DNA of 64,000 bases from Owenia fusiformis (taxonomy: Eukaryota > Annelida > Polychaeta > Sabellida > Oweniidae). The notes under the pieces are model-generated. The model was not told the origin of the DNA. It saw nothing but the letters and a program-made list of their open reading frames with translations, and searched no databases. The stretch's first letter is position 1; the number at the start of each line of letters is the position of its first letter. The DNA is taken from NCBI GenBank assembly GCA_903813345.2, contig CAIIXF020000006.1, positions 4,053,096-4,117,095 on the forward strand. The letters are read 5' to 3'. A program made the position numbers and the translations under genes. Below are positions 10,119-20,880 of the stretch, piece after piece.

Positions 10119-10434
10119 ATGAGCGCCATGCTCATATTCAACTTTTTGGCGTTCTCGTTGATCATGTATTTTAGTGCTGCATTTAAATCTAAACAAGAAT
10201 GGTATATCAAAGTTGCTAAATCTGAGAGATCAGGAAACATTACAAAATATATAACAAATAGCGGCAACACTGTATTGGAATGCGCCACATTTTGTTTGAA
10301 AAACGAGGAGATTTGTAGTTCGTTCAATCTGAGAAAAGTTGAAGGCAGCGATGTGATCGAATGCAAATTGAATGGAGCAAATTCCGGACCACTTGTTGCA
10401 AGCACTCAGGCTGGTTATTTCTACCATAAACGAG
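10119..10434 (+). CDS. First exon of a secreted protein: signal peptide plus PAN/apple-like domain
   Basis: ATG at 10119 is the first ATG of the frame. Residues 1-23 are a hydrophobic signal peptide (MLIFNFLAFSLIMYF core). Residues 27-105 read like a PAN/apple fold, a Cys-rich binding module of secreted proteins: WYIKVAKS, then ECATFCLKNEEICSSFNL, then ECKLNGAN and a closing GYFYHKR. The exon ends CGAG|GTGAGA at 10434 with one base over (phase 1). The TSP1 exons at 28.5-29.3 kb also start in phase 1, so the join gives an open frame. That they belong to one gene is inferred from phase and strand; the intron would be 18.1 kb. Confidence 0.75.
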
Positions 10435-10499
10435 GTGAGATTCAGATTATTACAATTCAACAAATGACATTTATTATAATTATTTAATACTCAGTTCAT

Positions 10500-11080
10500 T
10501 TCATTATTTTAGAATATCAGCTATAGTACATTACAAGATACTCGTCATCCAAAAGTATCATTTTGTTCAAAATAATGACGAAATCGTGAAGTATCACGAG
10601 CAGTATACTGTGGTTCTTTATTTGACAATTGAAGAGAGAAATTATAATCTTGAATCTTCATCTATATTTTTGTATACATTATAGGTGAAGGACGACTTTG
10701 TCCTGTGGTTGAATAATGAACGTGATATGAAATAAGTTTCACTTAATAAAGCTTTACAAAACATTTTAAATTTCAATTCTATCATATCCCCCAAGGCCCC
10801 TCTTCTAGCAGGAACAATAAAGCAAAAGCCCAGCTGAAAACATGAGGAGGCCCCGCTGAAAACATGAGGATGTCCCGCTGACATCAGGAGCAAGTGTATC
10901 ATGTGCATGTTGAGTGAATCCTGATTATACCCTGAAAATCTGGGCACTATCGTACCCAGCTTGATCCACTATTGTACCCAGTTTCATGAATATATTATTT
11001 GTTGATACAATTCTCAAAACAGCAAATACAGTCAGAAAAATGTTCGGTAATACTATTTTTGTCTCAAACTCCTATTGCCA
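10500..11080. other. Non-coding stretch with a short GC-richer duplicate
   Basis: A phrase GCTGAAAACATGAGGA occurs twice near 10830-10870, followed by a third related copy. Nothing else was recognised. Confidence 0.4.
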
Positions 11081-11082
11081 GC

Positions 11083-11880
11083 TTGGATACTCACTCACTC
11101 ACCCATCCACCCAACCACCCACTCACTCACCCGCCCACTAACTCACTCACGCACTCAATTATTACCAGCCTTCCTTGCTTACTTCTTTCTATACTTACTT
11201 CATTCTTTGCTCACTTCCTTCCTACTTCCTTTATTCGCTCATGCACAACTTCTTTCGTCCCTTCCTTCATTCCTTCCTCCTTTTCTTAATTCCCCCTTCC
11301 TACTTTCTTCTTTTCTAACTTCATTCCTTTCTTCTTTCCTCCGTCCCTTCCTTCCGTTCCTCCTTTCTACCCTATTTCCTTACTTACATCCTTACCCTTC
11401 CTTCCTTCCTTCCTTCCTTTCTTCAATCCTCTCTTCCTTCTTACATACATCCTTACCCTTCCTTCTTTATTTCCTCTATTCCTTCATTTCTTCAATTCTT
11501 CCTCCCTTTCATAAATTCTTCCATACCTCTTCCTTCCTTCCGTCCTTCCACTCTCCCTCCCTCCCCTCCTTCCTTACTCCTCTATATCCTTCCTTTGTTC
11601 CTTCAAACTTAATCTCTTACCTCCTTCCTTCCTTCCTTCTTCATTCCTTTTCTTTTCTTTGTTACTTATATCCACCTTCCTTCCTTCCTACTTAATTCCT
11701 CACCTCCTTCCTTTCCCCCATCCTTCCTTCCTTCCGTCCTTCTTGCTTACTACTATTACTTCCAATATCAACTCCACGATTACTTCCTCAATTCCTTCCT
11801 TATTTGCTTATTTAATTACTTCTTTGCTTGCTTACATATACTTCCTTTGCCTACTTGCTTTCTTGCTCGCTTGGTTACTT
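11083..11880 (+). repeat. ~800-bp polypyrimidine CCTT/CTCAC microsatellite region
   Basis: It starts as CTCACCCA/CCCACTCA tetranucleotides and passes into degenerate CCTTCCTT and CTTCCTAC words. Nearly every base of the plus strand is C or T for hundreds of bases. Long open frames of L, S, P and F are by-products of this composition and are not genes. Confidence 0.9.
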
Positions 11881-12266
11881 TCGTATGGCAAGTGCTAAGA
11901 CATATCTTGGGTTAAAACCTGCAAACGAACAAACGATCGAACAAAGAAAGAATGGACGGATGTCATTCGTTGCTCCTGCATCAGTGTATTCTTTCGTTGT
12001 CTTCTTTCTTTGTCTTGATTGTCTTGTCTTTGATGATGTCAGAAATTATCCTTTCTTCAGAGTCTACAGACTTTAGACTGCACGTAGGTGGGTTAAACGG
12101 TTTTCATCCGGCCGGAAAACTCTCCCATACCCCTTACTGGTGTTCTTATGTTGTCTTTTGTCGGTACCTTCCTCTTACTTGTGATCATTCTTCTAAATTA
12201 TCTTAGTCCACCCTCTTTGCAGAGAATATAATGTTTCATATTCATTTGTTAGTACTATAAGGATTT

Positions 12267-12510
12267 CGCACGACGAATGGACGGTCGGACGAACGCGCGA
12301 TTATATGGGGAACGGACTGTCGAGCGAACGCACGCATGCGCCAACGTTCGGACGGACGAACGCCCACGAACGTAAACTCACGAACGAAAGAATGGATGGT
12401 CGGATGAACGTTGCCACGAACGGAAGCTCGGACGAATGCACGCACGACGAACGGACAGCTGGACGAACGCACGATCATACGAATGGACGGTAGGATGAAC
12501 GCACGAAGAA
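12267..12510 (+). repeat. GACGAACG-type degenerate microsatellite
   Basis: Variants of GGACGAACGCACG repeat about every 8 to 24 bp, locally raising GC and CpG. Open frames of charged residues on both strands are by-products of the repeat. Confidence 0.85.
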
Positions 12511-12599
12511 TATTCCCTCATAACTTTTGTTTTAGCACATAAATGCCAATAAAAAAATCCACAACTTTGCTCAAGTACCATTTGATAGAGCCAGAAAGT

Positions 12600-12860
12600 A
12601 AGACAGTGATGTGTCCATTTAATGTTGAGAGAAAAAATCCCAACAAACCCACCCCTTCTTCAACAGTGGGGAGAGGGTCAATATGAAAAAATATATTTTG
12701 TAAGTACATAATTTGTTCAAATACCCTGCCCAATGTGGTCAATTAATATTAAGTTCACCATTTATTAAACATTTTGCAGGATATTTTGGATTTATTTAAG
12801 ATTTTAAGCATTTTTCTACCCCCTATTCAATTTGGGGGTCAATTTGAAAAAAATATTTTG
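12600..12860 (+). repeat. Degenerate repeat units around the LTR element insertion site
   Basis: Phrases such as ATATTTTGTAAGTACATAAT, 'TTTGTTCAAAT..CCTGCC' and 'ATGTGGTCAA' recur at about 12690, 17630 and again, weaker, at 26000-26290. An old tandem family seems to host the LTR insertion. Confidence 0.5.
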
Positions 12861-13119
12861 TGAGTATTGTAACAAAGATGGTCAAGGAAAGGAAGGGGGT
12901 TAAAACTGACTCAGAAATAGGGAGAGGGTTATCACTGAAATGCATATTTGCTCTTGGGGATTAATCATTCAATTTAATTGTAACTTTACATAAGACCATC
13001 CATGTCACTTCACACCTCTAGGAAACCAACTGTAATAAAGATAAGTACTTTGAGCTAGTGGGTTTCCTGGAGTGGAGGTCTCCCCTTGCTTTGAACCCAT
13101 GTTTTTATTGTATATTCGA

Positions 13120-13210
13120 TTATTTATCCATTTGGCCCAGTGCCAGTTGGCTTTATGCCCAGTTGGCCTGGTGCCAGTTGGCTATTTGCCAACCTGGCTC
13201 TTTGCCAAAA
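13120..13210 (+). repeat. GCCAGTTGGC direct repeats in LTR U3
   Basis: GTGCCAGTTGGC or near variants recur four to five times at about 20-bp steps, some as partial palindromes (TTGCCAA). Placed directly upstream of the TATA-type box, they look like a promoter-proximal factor-binding array. The same array is at 17269-17359. Confidence 0.65.
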
Positions 13211-13218
13211 ACAGGCTG

Positions 13219-13228
13219 TATATAAATA
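13219..13228 (+). promoter_or_regulatory. TATA box of the LTR promoter
   Basis: TATATAAATA inside the LTR. The 3' LTR copy is at 17368-17377, so a read-out promoter in sense with the host gene may exist. Confidence 0.6.
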
Positions 13229-13477
13229 AGAATTGTGTAGCCTCAGTGAAGTTGATTTTAGAGTTGATTAGAGACAGTGTGATTTTGCAGAGTAAGATTC
13301 AGTTGTTGAGTTTTAGAGTATAATCAGTCGGTTACAACCAGGAAATTACTTAGGACATGTAAAGTTATATTAATCAATGAACAATAAAAGAAATAGAAAT
13401 CAAACTAACATTTTATGTTACTGCCACTAGACGACACGAGCCACAACATTACATTTTATGACAATAATTTGTTACAT

Positions 13478-13495
13478 TGGTGCCGTTGCCAGGAT
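13478..13495 (+). promoter_or_regulatory. Candidate primer-binding site
   Basis: TGGTGCCGTTGCCAGGAT begins one base after the 5' LTR and starts with TGG, as a site pairing with a tRNA 3' CCA should. I could not name the tRNA. Confidence 0.6.
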
Positions 13496-13563
13496 TTTAT
13501 AGATATATTTTCTTAAAAACGAATCTGGGAGCCTTCTGTTAGAAAGTGAACACAACTCAAGAA

Positions 13564-14565
13564 ATGGAGGACTCGGTTATCAATACTAGGATTACCGAAT
13601 TAGGAACTAAAATAAAAGTATTAACTGAAAATGAAACCAAAGAATTGAAGGAAGCAAATGACCTATTTGAAGAATTGTACGAATTTCCTAAACAGCAGAG
13701 GATTAGGTATAACAGTATGGCCGAGGAAATCAACAGGCTGAAGATGAACAATCAGAAAATAAGAAAGTGTAATGAGCATTTCCAGAAGAGCAAACAAATT
13801 GGTATGGAGATAAAGGAGTATGACCAAGAAGTACGTAGACTCAGAATAGAACTGAATGCCACTTTACAAAATAACAGTGGTAATGCAGGGGGTAAAGCCG
13901 TTCCATCCTCACCTAAATTTGAATCTGCTTTTACTCGCCATGATGCCAAGATGAGCAGTGAAGATGAGACATTGAATGTGAGCCCCTCTCAAAACTTGCT
14001 GGAAACTCACAATGCAATAAATGCAGACTCCGACAACTCTACAGTAGAAAGGTCCGACACAGAGAAGGCAGGGGTGGTTCTGTTGGAAAACAGTGACACA
14101 GAGAAATATGATGTTATATCAGAAGAAAACCATGTAATGCAGGCACAAGTGCAAACTACCCCTGTGGACACATTATATGCAACACAGAGGGGATTAGCCA
14201 TAATGGCAAAGAAAACACTGAAGTCGTTTGAAGTGAAGAATCGAGTAAGAGTTAACAAACCACGTCTACGAGTCTACAAGGAAAAACGCAACAAGCCTTC
14301 GGCCCAGCTAAGCAAGAATAAGCATGTAAAACGGCTTGTTCACAAAGCTTGGTCCACTACCAACCATGTCACAAGACTAAAACTTAAAAAGGGAGCAAAC
14401 TATATGGGAGATGTTATTCCCATAACCTATGAGTGTTGGTCTTCACCAGTAGAGACCCTGGAGTCCCGTATGGCCAGAGGGTGGCATAATGCGAAAAACA
14501 AAGAACCCAACAATGGATGTGAGAAAAACGGATGTTGGATGAATGTTGAAACGATTGGACTGTAG
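13564..14565 (+). CDS. Gag-like coiled-coil protein of the LTR element (333 aa)
   Basis: The first ATG of the frame is at 13564 (MEDSVINTR); the frame stays open slightly upstream without an ATG. Residues 1-110 are heptad-rich and charged (ETKELKEANDLFEELYEF, EINRLKMNNQKIRKCNEHF), a likely coiled coil. Residues 115-215 are acidic and Ser/Thr-rich with a repeated SDTEK motif. Residues 216-290 are very basic (KNRVRVNKPRLRVYKEKRNK), suited to nucleic-acid binding. There is no CCHC zinc knuckle and no protease motif. Position after the primer site suggests Gag. It is intact, in keeping with the identical LTRs. Confidence 0.75.
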   Translation: MEDSVINTRITELGTKIKVLTENETKELKEANDLFEELYEFPKQQRIRYNSMAEEINRLKMNNQKIRKCNEHFQKSKQIGMEIKEYDQEVRRLRIELNATLQNNSGNAGGKAVPSSPKFESAFTRHDAKMSSEDETLNVSPSQNLLETHNAINADSDNSTVERSDTEKAGVVLLENSDTEKYDVISEENHVMQAQVQTTPVDTLYATQRGLAIMAKKTLKSFEVKNRVRVNKPRLRVYKEKRNKPSAQLSKNKHVKRLVHKAWSTTNHVTRLKLKKGANYMGDVIPITYECWSSPVETLESRMARGWHNAKNKEPNNGCEKNGCWMNVETIGL

Positions 14566-16194
14566 ATATTGGATTATATTTGAACTGACAATGTATGACT
14601 TTTGTAACTTCTGAGGCTACTTCTAATTTTTAGTTATGATTCGCCATGGGCTGAACATTGGACCTTGTTGTTGTTGTTAGAGATTTTTCATTATGTGACA
14701 ATGTGTGTAGAAGGATAACGTCAATATTACTATTGCAGAGATTTTGTGGTTTTTGTTATTTGGATCTACTGAGTGTATTTGGATGGTATTAAGACGAAGA
14801 GGCCATTAATTATAGTGTTTTAATATTGTTGAAATGGATAACTGTTCAATAATGTGTCATAAATTGTCATTTGTGACAGGAAACACAGAATAGAATATAG
14901 AGGATAATTATGACTACTATCAAACTGTACATATTGGATATCAAGTATCTGCTTGACTTTGACACAAATCGTAAAATGATACATCGTGTGGTTTCTATCA
15001 GCCATAAACTGTTTATTATGTGATATGTTAAGTGTGGATAAAGTGATACGGAACAAAGGATAATTAGTACTAATCAAACAGTGTTTCATACATCTCAATC
15101 ATCAGTTTGATTTCAGAACATTTTTATGACTTTTACCCCAGATATTTGATAAACAATTAGGTCATAAACTGGAAAGTTATGGGCTAACACAAGTGATATG
15201 ATTAGCAATTGATAGCACCTTTAAGGACTAGATTGTTTTATGGCCATACCAAAGCAAATATGGATGTTCAATCTATTGCTGTTTATGACCGTCACTTTTA
15301 ATCACTCAAGTAGTCAAACATTACAATTTAAATTAATATTTATATTTATTTGTGGCTTTGCTGTAAGTGTATTATCCCCTGACTTATACTGGATGCTCAA
15401 ACCCTTTCATCTATGCGGATCATACATTTCATTACATTTTCCTTGATAATTTGTTGTACCTCAGGACTTAATCATCACCTGATCTACACGTGTTCAAGTA
15501 GAAGAGAATTTGGATTTATTTATTTAACTTACAGTGAATAGTTGGATTATCTCAAGTTTCTGTGGATGGTACCCAGTCAACATTAGGACAACAAAATATG
15601 AATATGTATTATATAGTATGATGGTACAAAATATTGTATGATTTGATGCTGGATTTATATTTGCTGTGAGATTTGGATTAAATCAAGATCATTTGGATAG
15701 TACCCAGCCAGAATAGGGATAAATGGGTCATATTTATTTTGTTTAAATATTGTTGGAATGGATAACTGTTCAACAAATGTGTCAACAAATGTCACTTCCA
15801 TCAGGAATTATGATTAAAATATTCGAATCACGGATCATTGGATTATAATAGACAAGTTTAAGCACATTATGGAGGAATACTGCAAGGCTGTTATAAAAGG
15901 AGACATCTATGGAGTGTTATGTTTTGGCAAAAATGCTGGAGGTGATGTCATTTTTCCTACAAATTATAATCATTGATGTGTCACATGAGGATGAATTTTG
16001 GACTTGTTGGAAGAGACTGTGTCTTTTTACCTTTATCTCATATTTTAGATAAGTATAGCTTGGTTAAAGTTCTGTCAAGTGGCTTCTTGTTGCAATCTTG
16101 AATGTAGTGATATTGAAAGACAAAGATTCATTATTCTTTCCATGTAATGTAAAGGCTGTTTGTAAACTATGATGATATTATGAATATAGGCTAA

Positions 16195-16440
16195 GTGACC
16201 CTTGAGTATATGAGGCCAAGAGAGCCTAGAGTATATGAGGCCAAGAGAGCCTTTGTTTTTAGTAGATAAGGCCAAGAGAGCCTGTAGTTTAAGTAGATAA
16301 GGCCAAGAGAGCCTGTTGCTTTTAAGTGTATTACTATTAGGGTCAAGGGATCCTTCGATTTATGTGTGACGGCTGGAAAAGCCAGTAGTTTTTATGAATA
16401 TGGTCAATAGAGCCTTGGTATTTATGTTTAAAAGTTTTGA
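16195..16440 (+). repeat. GGCCAAGAGAGCCT tandem repeat
   Basis: At least four good copies (AGGCCAAGAGAGCCT) 30-38 bp apart from 16206 to 16313, then decayed copies (GGTCAAGGGATCC, GGTCAATAGAGCC) to about 16415. Each core is nearly palindromic (GGC..GCC), so the RNA could form a row of small stems. Confidence 0.75.
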
Positions 16441-17007
16441 GAGCCTTTAAATTGATATGGGTTAGAACAGTGTAAGCAGTCATAGGTTTGACTGATAGAA
16501 GCATTTTGACTATTTCCAAGCTATACACTATTTATGATATATTTTTATGACTATTCCTACAGCTTTTTTGTTGAGTCACTCAAAATTTGTTGTTAACGCA
16601 ATATGGATTGCATATAGTATGGGCTGACAAGGTGATCCAGTTGTGTCTGTAGGATTTATTTGCCTAAATGTCTGATTGCCAAATGCAGCTTTGGTTAAAT
16701 GTAATTGGGTGCTTGGATGATAGTGTGGTTTCTATGCTTAGTATTAGACAGGCATTCTAGCAAAAGCATTTTGAGAAGTTTCAAAAGAAGAAAAAAAACA
16801 AACTTTTTTAATTAATTAGGATGCTCAAGGTCAGTCAATGGTATTGAATAATTATATTATAATGTTGGGAATTTAAGTTTGCATTTAGTGGTATAGTTTG
16901 GTCAATTGATCCACTGTTGTTTATTTTTAAGTACATAAGTATATTTATAACAGCAAGTATACTGCATTATATACCTTATTTTATTTGGGACAAATAATTA
17001 CAAAGTA

Positions 17008-17016
17008 GGGGGAGAA
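17008..17016 (+). other. Polypurine tract
   Basis: GGGGGAGAA directly before the 3' LTR, the usual place for second-strand priming. Confidence 0.7.
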
Positions 17017-17625
17017 TGTAACAAAGATGGTCAAGGAAAGGAAGGGGGTTAAAACTGACTCAGAAATAGGGAGAGGGTTATCACTGAAATGCATATTTGC
17101 TCTTGGGGATTAATCATTCAATTTAATTGTAACTTTACATAAGACCATCCATGTCACTTCACACCTCTAGGAAACCAACTGTAATAAAGATAAGTACTTT
17201 GAGCTAGTGGGTTTCCTGGAGTGGAGGTCTCCCCTTGCTTTGAACCCATGTTTTTATTGTATATTCGATTATTTATCCATTTGGCCCAGTGCCAGTTGGC
17301 TTTATGCCCAGTTGGCCTGGTGCCAGTTGGCTATTTGCCAACCTGGCTCTTTGCCAAAAACAGGCTGTATATAAATAAGAATTGTGTAGCCTCAGTGAAG
17401 TTGATTTTAGAGTTGATTAGAGACAGTGTGATTTTGCAGAGTAAGATTCAGTTGTTGAGTTTTAGAGTATAATCAGTCGGTTACAACCAGGAAATTACTT
17501 AGGACATGTAAAGTTATATTAATCAATGAACAATAAAAGAAATAGAAATCAAACTAACATTTTATGTTACTGCCACTAGACGACACGAGCCACAACATTA
17601 CATTTTATGACAATAATTTGTTACA
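17017..17625 (+). repeat. 3' LTR
   Basis: 609 bp, identical by eye to the 5' LTR, followed by GTAT. Confidence 0.93.
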
Positions 17626-17889
17626 GTATATTATTTGTTCAAATTATTTTTTATCCTGCCTAAGTTGGTCAACTAATATGTTACTATTTATGTGCATAAA
17701 TTCATTTTTATTCTGAACGACCGACCTGACATCTTTACATAAATCTATAATGTACTTGTATTAGTGAGTTCCGTCATTCGCAGTTTAGTAGATGGGTTAA
17801 CTACATTTGGACTTCATTGTATGATGCAAATGTCCAATTTGGCATGGAAGTACCTTAGGGCAATAGAAATAAATTTATCCAAAGACACA

Positions 17890-18800
17890 AGCTAGATGGC
17901 GCTTTGTATCGGAAATATACACATTTTTCAAAATGGCCGCCAAATATACATCAGAGACAATATCTTTGCTTCTGTGCATGCTACAATTACAAGATTGGTG
18001 TCAAAAAATACAGTGATGTAGTCCTAGAATCTATTTTATTAGATCTTGAGTCTTGAAAATTAAGAACTTCCACTTTATATTCAAAATATACGCGTATTTC
18101 AAAATGACTGCCAGAAATATAACAAAGAAGATATTTTACCTTACGAATACTTACAAATTAAGATATCTTGCCTTACAAAATGTCCCCTTTGGCATGGAAA
18201 TACCTTTGGGCAATAGAAACAAATTTATCCAAAGACACAATCTAGATGGCGCTCTATATTGGAAATATACATTTTTCAAAATGGCCACCAAAAGTACACC
18301 AGAGACAATAGTTTTGCTTCTGTGCATGCTACAATTATAAGAGTGGTGTCAAAAATACATTGATGTAGTTGTAGAATCTATTTAATTTGGTTTCGAGTCT
18401 TGTAAATTCAGCACTTGCACTTTATATTCAAAATATATGCATTTTTCAAAATGGCTGCCAGAAATATAACAAAGAAGATATTTTCTAACCATGCTACAAT
18501 TATAAGAGTGGTGTCAAAGTATACATTAATATTGGGTTGTAGAATCCATTTAAATGGGTCTTACATAAAAAGAATTTTCACTTTATTGGAAATTATGTGT
18601 TTCTAAAAATGGCCACCAGAAATATAACAATGATGACATCTTCACATCAGTCCATGCTACACTGATATGATTGGTGTCAAAATCTTATATTTATGGGGTA
18701 GTAGAATCAATTTCATTAAGTCTTGTGAGATTATACTTTTCACTTTATATTGGAAATATATGCAGCTGAAAATATAACAAAGATTGTATCTGTATCTGTG
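17890..18800 (+). repeat. ~175-bp satellite units, left arm
   Basis: Each unit has CACTTTATATT.GAAATATA, TTTTTCAAAATGGC.GCC, ATAACAAAGA, GCATGCTACAATTA.AAG and GGTGTCAAAA. Units start near 17890, 18062, 18237, 18412 and 18587, with decay to the right. Confidence 0.75.
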
Positions 18801-18802
18801 TA

Positions 18803-19220
18803 TGTAGTTACTATTTTCCCCACCAGGTGGTTAATTCGGGTGAAATGACATTGCAGGGTAGTACAAAGCTTCCTTAAACTTGAATATTCTTATTTTTTAG
18901 TGGTTCATATTTCACATTACTCTTTTGTATCTGATAGTTGTACAAATTAAAATATCTACAGTAAAAGAAAATATTATCTGCACAACACAAGTAAGGTTAT
19001 TTCACATTTTGTGTTTTACAACATGGGGAATCTCCCTGACCTAAATGTCACATTTTCGAAGAAAATTCAATTTTAAAATAATGGACTCTTTTCAAAACCA
19101 CATTTCTTGATGTATTTTTCATGACGTTTCCAAATTCAACATCAGTTTGACTGAATTTTGAATTTTTAATGACAAAAATAAAGATTGTTACTACTCGCAT
19201 CTAGCTAATTGGATTATGAG
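18803..19220 (+). repeat. Dispersed repeat, copy 1
   Basis: Shares long stretches with 50695-51115, for example CCACCAGGTGG, TTAAACTTGAATATT, ATGGGGAATCTCCC-like text and TTTGACTGAATTTTGAATTT. No coding potential was seen. Confidence 0.8.
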
Positions 19221-20499
19221 CCTTAAAAATAATCGTTTAAAGAGTCTCTTTAATAACTTGCAATAAACATGCATCTGCAATGGTAGTACAACTTAAGTTG
19301 TTGCAATGCAACATACATAAGAGAGAAATGTGATAGATATAAACCATGCAGGACAGACATACATATGCACCTATGGTTAGAAAGGGCCAGAAACCTTCTG
19401 GCGAGAGAAAACTTTGAAAATCGGAATAGATTTCAAGGGCTGCATATTATTTCAGTATTGCAGAACCCTCTTCATCTCCTCTGACCAAATCATGGACGAT
19501 GTCTCTGTTTACCGAGTATTCCATTAATCCAACCATCAAACTATTAAGCTTGTTGATTGGCAACCATTTTGAAAAAGACATGTATGTATACACATACAGC
19601 ACTGAATATTGCTATATTGAGAAAAATATTCTTATTTTCTCATTTGAACATTTAAGAAATGAAGATTTTAAGATTTAAAACAGTAATATGTCTTTCACCA
19701 TGAGTACTTGGCCATAAATACAGTGTTTATATCTTAAAACAATGTTTTTTTATTTCAAGTGAAGTCCCCATGATTGTAAAAATGAATCCAACTTTCTTGA
19801 AAATTATGGATTAGGATCCCACCTTGGCACTTTTTTTAAATGTTAAGCTTATTTTGTAAAAAGATGATCTTGTTTTTCTCAATTAAAACATATCAAAAGT
19901 TTCTTCAGTTTACATCGACAATTACTTGAAAGGGGATGGCATTTGAAATGCGCTGAAGTTAAAAACCTCCCTTGCTATCCATTGTTTTCAGCATGTTTCT
20001 GACATCGCAAATTGATATTCAATTCACTACACTACACTTTCAAACTATTCTACTTTTGAAGAAATTTAAGAGCCTTTGTTAGATATAATTTTTGTAATAT
20101 TTTCCACAGCCATTGAGAAAAAGGCATACATTAAAAAGTGAAAATAATAGACATACAGTACAATATCAGAATTTCCGCTGATTTAAACATTTTGGTGACC
20201 ATTTTGTCAATGCAAAAAATCAAATTTAGACAATAAAAAAATTGAGATCTAACTTAATACAATGTAACTATTCCTTGACGACATATCTAGTAAGTAATAG
20301 CTAATCAACTCCTTCTCTGGGACATTTTGAATTTTCTGAGGCATTAATCATAAAATTAACACCATCTTCATTTTAATTTAGTACATATGGCCATACTTTG
20401 AAGGAATCCGAAAAAATTGCAAAATCATACATAAGACAGACGATGGACTGACAGACTGACAGACGGAGGGCTTCACTATATCCCCACTGAACTTTCTTC

Positions 20500-20880
20500 G
20501 TTGGGAAAATAAAGACTATAAACCTCATAAAATGGATTCTACCACCAATTAATGTATACTTGGACATCAATCTTACGATTGCAGCATGCATACAAGTGAA
20601 GATATCATCTTTGTTACATCTCTGGCAGCCATTTTGAAAAAGGCATAATTTTTTAATATAAAGAGGAAGTTCCTAATTTTCAAGACTCAAACCCATACTA
20701 AATTGATTCATTACCCACAAAATGTATATTTAGGCACCAATCGTATCATTGTAGTATGCATAGAAGAAAATATATTGTCTCCATTGTATTTTTGGCGGCC
20801 ATTTTGAAAGATGTGAATATTTCCAATATAAAGCGCCATCTGGCGTGTGTCTTTGGATAAATTTGCTTCTATGGCCCTAA
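20500..20880 (-). repeat. Satellite units, right arm (inverted)
   Basis: About two full units plus a partial one in the opposite sense, each with GGC.GCCATTTTGAAA and GCATGCAT/GTATGCAT blocks, closing with AAGCGCCATCTGGCG near 20832. Confidence 0.7.

Larger units (their letters stand above)
12868..13476 (+). repeat. 5' LTR
   Basis: 609 bp, TG...CA. The U3 part has tandem GCCAGTTGGC words just before the TATA-type box at 13219-13228. An AATAAA at 13383-13388 could be the polyadenylation signal, so transcription would start near 13245 and end after about 13400. Confidence 0.93.
14566..17016 (+). other. Non-coding interior of the LTR element
   Basis: No pol frame was seen. A block with GGAATGGATAACTGTTCAA occurs twice (about 14829 and 15755), so part of the interior arose by duplication. 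The purine tract ends it. Confidence 0.6.
12868..17625 (+). mobile_element. LTR retrotransposon, 4.76 kb, identical LTRs, non-autonomous
   Basis: Two direct 609-bp LTRs (12868-13476, 17017-17625) bracket a single long ORF. GTAT flanks both sides (12864-12867, 17626-17629). The LTRs begin TGTAACA and end TGTTACA. A primer-site-like stretch follows the left LTR and a purine tract (GGGGGAGAA, 17008-17016) precedes the right one. I read both LTRs base by base and saw no difference, so the insertion is young. The 2.4 kb after the ORF holds no protease, reverse transcriptase or integrase frame, so movement would need another element's enzymes. A 4-bp duplication fits Ty3-like integrases (inference). 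Confidence 0.93.

Noticed and set aside
10642-10947. Minus-strand 101-residue frame
   Set aside because: No conserved motif, no splice partner, overlaps a short tandem repeat.
11075-11898. Long open frames of Leu/Ser/Pro/Phe over the CCTT tract
   Set aside because: They arise because a C/T-only strand has no stop codons; there are no motifs and no splice context.
12242-12581. Arg/Ser-rich frames on both strands over the GACGAACG array
   Set aside because: Composition artefact of a repeat lacking stops; present on both strands.
13072-17472. Identical 83-residue frames in both LTRs
   Set aside because: They start with GTG inside U3 and owe their identity to LTR duplication.
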